DNA of 10,609 bases from an uncultured Eubacteriales bacterium (GTDB lineage: Bacteria; Bacillota_A; Clostridia; Christensenellales; Aristaeellaceae): positions 1 through 10,609 of the forward strand of contig CALVKX010000057.1 of assembly GCA_944333375.1 (NCBI GenBank), in the 5' to 3' direction. The notes beneath the pieces are model-generated. The model was not told the origin of the DNA. It did no database searches and was given only the letters and a program-made list of their open reading frames with translations. Of this stretch, positions 6,916-10,609 are shown one piece after another. The stretch's first letter is position 1. Each line of letters begins with the position of its first letter. The position numbers were made by a program, and so were the translations under genes.

Positions 6916-6940
6916 ATTTCTTGGTTTCCGCTCGCTTCCT

Positions 6941-6960
6941 CCCGGGGGCCCTCCCCCGGG
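6941..6960 (-). other. GC hairpin with flanking 8-nt direct repeats
   Basis: In the 142-nt gap before the tail tube gene, CCCGGGGG and CCCCCGGG form a perfect 8-bp stem with a 4-nt loop; one A-T pair extends it. The octamer CGCTCGCT occurs on both sides, at 6929-6936 and 6963-6970. No U-tract follows on either strand, so it is not a standard intrinsic terminator. It may act as a transcript-stabilising or attenuating element. I see no promoter in this gap. Confidence 0.55.
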
Positions 6961-7002
6961 ATCGCTCGCTGTCGCATAGGTGGTTGTGTCCCCTGATATG
7001 TC

Positions 7003-7341
7003 CTAGGGGTATACGTATGTCTTGTAACGAAGGGCCGTTTGCCGCCAACCGTCGCCGGGTTCCTCCCAGCGGAAGCACAGCTCGTAGCCCAGGTCCTCCA
7101 TGGCCGCGGCGACGGCGCGCAGGGCTGCGTCGAGGGCGGAGGACTTGGCCGCGAAGACGCGGACGTAGTACTCCAGCTCGCGCAGGTAGTAGCGGTCGTC
7201 GCGGCGGTCGATGCCGGTGTCGCCCGCGAGGGTGACCAGCACCACGGGGCGGGTGGGGATCTCGCGGGGCCAGGCGTCGGTGACGACGGCCGCGCCGGTG
7301 TTTTCAAGGGCGGCCAGGATGCGGGCCTTGTCGTCGGTCAC
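7003..7341 (-). CDS. Probable tail terminator / tail completion protein
   Basis: A 112-residue protein directly before the tail tube gene, the classic place for the tail terminator ring that caps the tube and binds the head. It starts at GTG (7341) in a GTGA overlap with the gp10-type gene, so translation is probably coupled. The fold looks alpha/beta: an N-terminal helix (DDKARILAALENTG), strands such as TRPVVLVTLAGD and YYLRELEYYVRVFA, a long helix (LDAALRAVAAAMEDLGYE) and a final strand (RQTALRYKTYVYP). This pattern resembles SPP1 gp17 and lambda gpU-like terminators, but I do not see a diagnostic motif. The function therefore rests on order, size and predicted fold. Confidence 0.65.
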   Translation of the reverse strand: MTDDKARILAALENTGAAVVTDAWPREIPTRPVVLVTLAGDTGIDRRDDRYYLRELEYYVRVFAAKSSALDAALRAVAAAMEDLGYELCFRWEEPGDGWRQTALRYKTYVYP

Positions 7342-7703
7342 TGTCCCAGCACCTCCCCCACGGCGGCGGCGACGCTGTCGAGCACCGCGCCGCGCCCGGC
7401 GAGATAGGCGGGCAGCAGGAAGGGCCGGGGCGACATCCTCGCCGTGCCCAGCTCCACGAAGGCCGCGTAGGGGGCCGAGGCCGTGACCAGCGCCCGCGCG
7501 CCCGCCGGGGTCGGCTCGATCCGCCCCTCAAGGCTTTCGCGCAGCGCGCCCGTGTCCCTGGGACAGAGCAGGCGCGCGGCCTCCGTCAGGCCCGGCACGC
7601 TCTGCCCCAGGCCCTCGCGGCACGCCTCCGGCAGCGCCCAGGCGATCTCCTCCACCGCCGCCTCCAGGGCCTCAAAGCCCAGCAGCGAAGCCGTCAGCCT
7701 CAT
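7338..7703 (-). CDS. HK97 gp10-type tail-joining protein
   Basis: A 121-residue protein of the HK97-gp10 family, which acts at the head-tail junction or in tail completion. Hallmarks are the LLCPRDTGALRESLEG segment (the Pro-x-DTG-LR-S motif) and the C-terminal YAAFVELGTARMSPRPFLLPA, where the family's VE-GT and RPFL-PA motifs are clear. The open frame extends upstream to 8030, but the upstream part is only a shadow of the preceding gene. The ATG at 7703 is chosen because it overlaps the previous stop by 4 nt (ATGA), follows a GGGGGG-type ribosome site and begins where family homology begins. The stop overlaps the next gene's GTG start (GTGA). Confidence 0.9.
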   Translation of the reverse strand: MRLTASLLGFEALEAAVEEIAWALPEACREGLGQSVPGLTEAARLLCPRDTGALRESLEGRIEPTPAGARALVTASAPYAAFVELGTARMSPRPFLLPAYLAGRGAVLDSVAAAVGEVLGQ

Positions 7704-8035
7704 TCGTCCGCCCCCCTTTCGGCCTCCGGGATCCGCCTGAGATGCGCCTCCCAGTGCCCCGGCCACCTGGCCGCGTACACCACGCGAAAGTCCGGCGGCT
7801 CGCCCTGCGCCGCCTCCACGCACACCCCGTCCCCGGCGCGCGGCTCGCCGCACAGGCCGCACAGCATCAGCCGCATGTGCTCCGCCTCCAGCCCGTAAAG
7901 GCGCTGCGAAAGCTCGCCCCGCAGGGGCTGCACGCACGCCGCCGTCCGCCGCCCCTGCGGCGAGAAGGCGTTGCCCCCGCGCCCCGGCGCCGGCGGATAG
8001 ATGAATACCTCCTGTTGCCATGCCCTGCACAGCAT
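7700..8035 (-). CDS. Probable head closure (stopper) protein
   Basis: A 111-residue protein in the slot held by SPP1 gp16-like head closure proteins, between the connector and the HK97-gp10-type gene. I do not recognise a firm domain. The segment ELSQRLYGLEAEHMRLMLC resembles head closure proteins, which are small beta-barrel rings that plug the head after DNA packaging. A CxxC pair (Cys59 and Cys62) with Cys72 nearby is unusual for such a small structural protein and could bind a metal, but this is only suggestive. The ATG lies one nucleotide after the connector stop; AAGGTG just upstream serves as a weak ribosome site. The stop overlaps the next start as ATGA. The role is inferred mainly from position. 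Confidence 0.62.
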   Translation of the reverse strand: MLCRAWQQEVFIYPPAPGRGGNAFSPQGRRTAACVQPLRGELSQRLYGLEAEHMRLMLCGLCGEPRAGDGVCVEAAQGEPPDFRVVYAARWPGHWEAHLRRIPEAERGADE

Positions 8036-8036
8036 C

Positions 8037-8327
8037 CTACAACACCTTCCCCAGCCTGAACATGTCCAGTTGCGCCCGCATGTGGCCCGGCAGGCGGTCC
8101 ATCGCCGTGCTCACGCCGCCCTCGGCGTGGCTCGACGCCCCCTCCAGCCCCAGCAGGTTGAACCGCGCCGCCGCCGTTTCGATCACCGCGCCCTCCAGCG
8201 CGGCGGGCAGCGTCCTCCGGCCCGTATAGCCTAGGATAAATTGCTCGGACTCGCGCAGCAAATCCTCCAGCAGCGCGTCCTTCTCGCCGGGCGTAAGGCC
8301 CAGCCGCCGCCTGAGCAAAGCCAGCAT
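8037..8327 (-). CDS. Head-tail connector protein (SPP1 gp15 / HK97 gp6-like)
   Basis: A 96-residue helical protein that should form the adaptor ring docked under the portal. Sequence features fit the small Gram-positive connector family: the N-terminal LALLRRRLGLTPGEKDALLE, the ESEQFILGYTGRRTLPAALE segment, helix AVIETAAARFNLLGLEG, then ASSHAEGGVS before a C-terminal helix ending FRLGKVL. The length is normal for the family. The ATG at 8327 follows AAAGGAGGATTGATCGC, a near-ideal ribosome site. The stop TAG is one nucleotide from the next start, so the two genes are almost certainly translated together. Gene order after the capsid gene supports the call. Confidence 0.88.
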   Translation of the reverse strand: MLALLRRRLGLTPGEKDALLEDLLRESEQFILGYTGRRTLPAALEGAVIETAAARFNLLGLEGASSHAEGGVSTAMDRLPGHMRAQLDMFRLGKVL

Positions 8328-8349
8328 GCGATCAATCCTCCTTTGGGAA

Positions 8350-8380
8350 GCCCGCGCGCGGCGCGTGGCCGCGCGCAGGC
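8350..8380 (-). other. Strong GC hairpin after the capsid gene
   Basis: The 65-nt gap between capsid and connector genes holds an inverted repeat with a 9-bp perfect core (GCGCGCGGC pairing with GCCGCGCGC) and a 5-nt loop. On the minus-strand RNA it extends to 13 bp through one G-U wobble. On the plus strand that pair would be a C-A mismatch, which favours a function in the minus-strand transcript. No U-tract follows, so a classic intrinsic terminator is not supported. It could slow or attenuate transcription, mark an RNA processing site or protect the 3' end of the capsid message. The connector's AAAGGAGG site follows 14 nt after it. Confidence 0.7.
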
Positions 8381-8392
8381 GGGTTAATTGCC

Positions 8393-9259
8393 TTAGCTCT
8401 TAGTGTGGACGTAGATGCCGGCGGCCTTGTTTTCGTAGCTGTCGGCGATGCCCACCATGCGGTAGCCGAACTTCCAGGCATCCGCGGCGGGGTTGTTTTC
8501 CGGCGCGATGACCTTGGGGGAGAGATGCTTGGTGAACTGGATGGGGGCGTCGCGGTGGATGACGAGGAAGTTGATCTCCTTGGCGTCATCGGCCTTTTTG
8601 TAGCCGCCCTCGGATTCGCCCTCGCCGCCGGAGAGCTGGGTGATCTTGGTGTAAAAGCGGGTCTGGGGCACCTGCACGATGCTGTCGAAGCGCGAGAGCA
8701 CCTCGCGGCTGCGGGTGGTGTCCATGTCCTGGATGAAGCCCAGCACCGTGGGGGTGATAAAGAGGTAGCGGCCCTCCATGGGGACCTCGGCCTCGTCCAT
8801 GGCGCTTGCGGCGGCGCGCAGGGCGGAAACGACGCCGGCGCCGTCGGTAAGCGCGGCGGCGGCGGAGCCGATGCCGGCGGCCGAGGCGTAGCAGGCGAAG
8901 CGGAAGGCGTCCAGCTCGGGCACCACGCGGGTGCGGATGAACTCGCTGGCCAGGCGGCCGAAGGCGATGCCCGCGGTCTCGGCGTCGTCCAGCGCGTCGA
9001 CGGTGAACATGCGGCCGCGGTCGAAGTTGCAAATGACCGTCTCGTTGGTCAGCGTGACGTTGCCGTCCACGTAGCCGCTGGCGCGGCCGTAGTCGGCCAG
9101 GCCGTCCATGGTCATCTTGGGGATGATGAGCTCCCCGGCGTTGGCGCCCGCGCGCGCCAGCTCGGGCGCGCCGTCCAGGAGCGCCGAGCGCGAGGCCTCC
9201 CTGTAGACCTCGTCGAGAATGGGAACATACTGCTTGAAAAGTGCGATGGTGTTGGCCAA
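8393..9259 (-). CDS. Major capsid protein
   Basis: The shell protein of the head, 288 residues, expected to have the HK97 fold and to be one of the most abundant phage products. The N-terminus (MANTIALFKQYVPILDEVY), the LIIPKMTMDGLADYGR segment, the CNFDRGRMFTVDALDD-ETAGIAFGRLA block and VVPELDAFRFACYAS match the capsid family common in clostridial siphoviruses. The C-terminal half has FLVIHRDAPIQFTKH and a final YENKAAGIYVH. Translation starts at TTG (9259-9257), supported by an AAAGGAGGGG site at the right spacing and by the family's usual MANTI start. No N-terminal delta domain or maturation protease is evident, consistent with use of a separate scaffold. The gene is followed by a GC-rich hairpin and then the head-tail connector. 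Confidence 0.95.
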   Translation of the reverse strand: MANTIALFKQYVPILDEVYREASRSALLDGAPELARAGANAGELIIPKMTMDGLADYGRASGYVDGNVTLTNETVICNFDRGRMFTVDALDDAETAGIAFGRLASEFIRTRVVPELDAFRFACYASAAGIGSAAAALTDGAGVVSALRAAASAMDEAEVPMEGRYLFITPTVLGFIQDMDTTRSREVLSRFDSIVQVPQTRFYTKITQLSGGEGESEGGYKKADDAKEINFLVIHRDAPIQFTKHLSPKVIAPENNPAADAWKFGYRMVGIADSYENKAAGIYVHTKS

Positions 9260-9275
9260 AAAAAGCCCCTCCTTT
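9257..9275 (-). promoter_or_regulatory. Ribosome binding site and TTG start of the capsid gene
   Basis: On the minus strand AAAGGAGGGG (9275-9266) precedes a short T-run that runs directly into the TTG start codon (9259-9257). GGAGG lies 8 nt from the start, near-optimal spacing. No ATG or GTG in this frame lies close by. Together with the conserved MANTI N-terminus this fixes the start on TTG, which is notable for a very highly expressed protein. Confidence 0.85.
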
Positions 9276-9280
9276 GAAAA

Positions 9281-9727
9281 TCAGTCCCTGAGTCCCGCGG
9301 CGGCGCGGGCCCGGGCCACGAAGGCCGCCGACGGGTCCGTCTCGCCGCTCTTGGGCGCATGGCCGCGCATGCGCTCCTCCATGCCGCGCTGGACCGCGGC
9401 GCGGAAGGCCCGCTCGGCGTTGTCCAGCGAGGCGTCCAGCGCCTCCCTGCCGCCGTAGTCCAAAACCCCCGCCAGCTCGGGCGGCAGCTCGCGCTGGGCC
9501 AGCGCCTCGCGGGCGTGGGCGGCCAGCTCGCGCCGGGAAAGCTCGCGCTCCCTGCGCGAAAGCTCGCCCTCCAGCCGCTCGCGCTCGGCGCGGCCGCCCT
9601 CGGCGCGCGCGGCCTCCAAAGCGCCCTCGGCGCGCCTGCGCTCCCGCGCGATGGTCTGCTGAACCACCCGGTCCATGTCCGCCTGCGTGAAGGCGCGCTC
9701 CGCCTCCTGATAGGTCTGCTGTTCCAT
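9281..9727 (-). CDS. Capsid scaffolding protein, DUF4355/GP20-like
   Basis: A 148-residue, highly charged, mostly helical protein between portal and major capsid genes, which is the usual scaffold position. Scaffolds guide procapsid assembly and then leave or are degraded. Residues about 13-75 form an Arg/Glu-rich coiled coil (FTQADMDRVVQQTIARERRR, then SRRERELSRRELAA). A middle part reads LPPELAGVLDYGGREAL, and the tail ends with GHAPKSGETD followed by an Ala/Arg-rich end. The FTQ-MD-V start, the LPPEL-L-DY segment and the PKSG motif are what I associate with DUF4355 scaffolds. The ATG is preceded by GGAGGAGG (minus strand) at good spacing. The gene stops 21 nt before the capsid start. No protease domain is fused to it. 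Confidence 0.82.
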   Translation of the reverse strand: MEQQTYQEAERAFTQADMDRVVQQTIARERRRAEGALEAARAEGGRAERERLEGELSRRERELSRRELAAHAREALAQRELPPELAGVLDYGGREALDASLDNAERAFRAAVQRGMEERMRGHAPKSGETDPSAAFVARARAAAGLRD

Positions 9728-9743
9728 GGGATTCCTCCTCCGT

Positions 9744-10609
9744 TTAACGCCCGTCGGCTGATTCGTCCGCGAGGACCGCTTGCGCGTCCCCGATAAACGG
9801 CACCTGGGAAAGCAGCAGCCGGTCCGGGACCAGGCCGCGGTAGGCGCTGAGGGTCTGGGCCGTCTCCAGCTCGTTGACCGGCAGGGAGCGCGAGAAGATG
9901 ATCTCCACGCGCCCGGCGTCCACCTCGGCCTCGCCGCGCAGGGCCAGGAAGGCGCAAAAGCGCCTCAGCCGCGTCCTCAGCCCCTCCCGGAACCAGCGCT
10001 CCTTGATTTTGGTGAGCTGCTCAAGGCCCAGGAGCTTGAAGCGCATGGCCACGCCGCTGACGTTTCCGGCGAACTGCTCGTCGGTGAGGTCGGGGACCAT
10101 GCTGAGCTTGTGGATGTCGCTTTTGAGGCTGAGGCGGAGCAGCTCGTTTCCGCTCTCGGCGTCGGGCTTGGTGACGAACTGCGCGTCCGCGCCCTCGCCG
10201 GGGAGAAAGAGGGTGCGCGTGCGCCTGAGGCGCACGCTTGGGTCCTCTGCGGCCTTTCCGGCCGGGGAGAGGACCTCGCCCGCGGCCTCCTCCTCGGTGT
10301 CCTCCACGCCCAGCGCGCCCACGCCCTTGAGGACAAAGACCGCGTCGGTGAATTGCTGCTTGTCGTTGACGCGGTCGCTCTGCAAGGCGTCGTAGGCGTC
10401 GATGAGCTCCATCACCGGCTCGAAGTCGCCCTCCTCGCGGGCGTTGTTCCAGTACTCCACCACCGGCACGTCGCCGAAGAAGTGCGCCTCGCGCCCGACC
10501 TCGCGGGGGTCCTCTGCGCCCGCGCGCTCGTAGTGCACGACCTCGTGCGCGCCGTATACGTCCACGCGCTCGCCCCTGCGGCGCAGGTCGCGGTCGAGGA
10601 CCTCGCGGC
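9744..10609 (-). CDS. Phage portal protein, SPP1 gp6 type, C-terminal part (5' end outside window)
   Basis: The portal forms the dodecameric ring at one capsid vertex through which DNA is packaged and ejected. The reading frame is open to the window edge (first full codon at 10607) and ends with TAA, leaving about 288 visible residues; the family usually has roughly 450-500, so the N-terminus is missing. Recognisable stretches of the SPP1 gp6-like family (Phage_prot_Gp6) are VPVVEYWNN, LIDAYDALQSDRVNDKQQF, DIHKLSMVPDLTDEQFAGN and GVAMRFKLLGLEQLT, followed by the helical segment ERWFREGLRTRLRRF. An acidic, less conserved insert (LGVEDTEEEAAGE and onward) lies between the QSDRVND region and the DIHK region. 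A GTG at 10565 lies inside the conserved frame and is not the true start. The scaffold gene starts 16 nt downstream. Terminase would be expected upstream, beyond the right edge. The family call rests on recognised motifs, not on a search. Confidence 0.93.
   Translation of the reverse strand, partial: REVLDRDLRRRGERVDVYGAHEVVHYERAGAEDPREVGREAHFFGDVPVVEYWNNAREEGDFEPVMELIDAYDALQSDRVNDKQQFTDAVFVLKGVGALGVEDTEEEAAGEVLSPAGKAAEDPSVRLRRTRTLFLPGEGADAQFVTKPDAESGNELLRLSLKSDIHKLSMVPDLTDEQFAGNVSGVAMRFKLLGLEQLTKIKERWFREGLRTRLRRFCAFLALRGEAEVDAGRVEIIFSRSLPVNELETAQTLSAYRGLVPDRLLLSQVPFIGDAQAVLADESADGR

Noticed and set aside
6885..6977. A 30-codon ORF starting at an ATG in the gap before the tail tube gene
   Set aside because: No ribosome site precedes it, the sequence is low complexity, and it runs through two hairpins; nothing supports translation.
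7704..8030. Extended start of the gp10-type gene at 8030
   Set aside because: The extra residues overlap the head closure candidate in another frame and look like a GC shadow; the ATG at 7703 has the 4-nt overlap, ribosome site and family N-terminus.
8350..8380. Intrinsic terminator after the capsid gene
   Set aside because: The stem is strong, but no U-tract follows in the minus-strand direction, and the downstream connector gene has no promoter I can see.
9258..9264. T-run at the capsid start as a slippage or phase-variation tract
   Set aside because: Seven bases is short, and most of the run lies before the start codon, so length change would alter spacing only slightly.
8405..9277. A 290-codon frame on the plus strand opposite the capsid gene
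   Set aside because: The minus strand carries an unmistakable capsid protein; the opposite frame is a Gly/Val/Ala-rich shadow.

Overview
The window is a contiguous stretch of a tailed-phage (siphovirus) morphogenesis module, most likely from a prophage. Every supported gene lies on the minus strand, so the module reads from high coordinate to low. The DNA is very GC-rich, yet starts are preceded by strong AAAGGAGG-type Shine-Dalgarno sites, and TTG and GTG starts are common. The portal, capsid and tail proteins resemble families typical of phages of Clostridia. I infer a GC-rich Bacillota host, possibly a gut Oscillospirales or Christensenellales relative. The host assignment is an inference; no host gene is present.

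Head region (10609 down to 7003): the C-terminal part of an SPP1 gp6-type portal protein, a short coiled-coil scaffold of DUF4355 type, and the major capsid protein (TTG start). Then come a head-tail connector, a small head-closure candidate, an HK97-gp10-type protein and a tail-terminator candidate. The last four are tightly packed, with 1-nt spacing or 4-nt overlaps. No MuF-type minor head protein lies between portal and scaffold, and no head protease is visible.

Tail region (6860 down to 1856): the major tail tube protein, then a tail assembly chaperone pair. A textbook -1 frameshift signal (A AAT TTT, 7-nt spacer, 10-bp stem) fuses the chaperone ORF to a second ORF, as in lambda G/GT. After these come a rather short tape measure protein (597 aa), a distal tail (Dit) protein and a Gp37-like tail-tip (Tal-position) protein.

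Host-contact region (1842 down to 1): a tail-appendage protein with two copies of a 34-residue repeat, a small probable beta protein, and the start of a collagen-like fibre with 49 uninterrupted Gly-X-Y triplets that runs out of the window.

The only sizeable gaps (8328-8392, 6861-7002, 6228-6278) hold strong GC hairpins without U-tracts. They lie downstream of the capsid, tail-terminator and tail tube genes, and may tune expression of the abundant structural proteins. No stretch over 300 bases lacks a gene. I see no RNA gene, CRISPR array, insertion sequence, attachment site, lysis gene or obvious novel system. The most interesting signals are translational: the frameshift cassette, a tail tube start whose Shine-Dalgarno site is separated from it by a hairpin, and a tail-tip gene without a convincing start codon.
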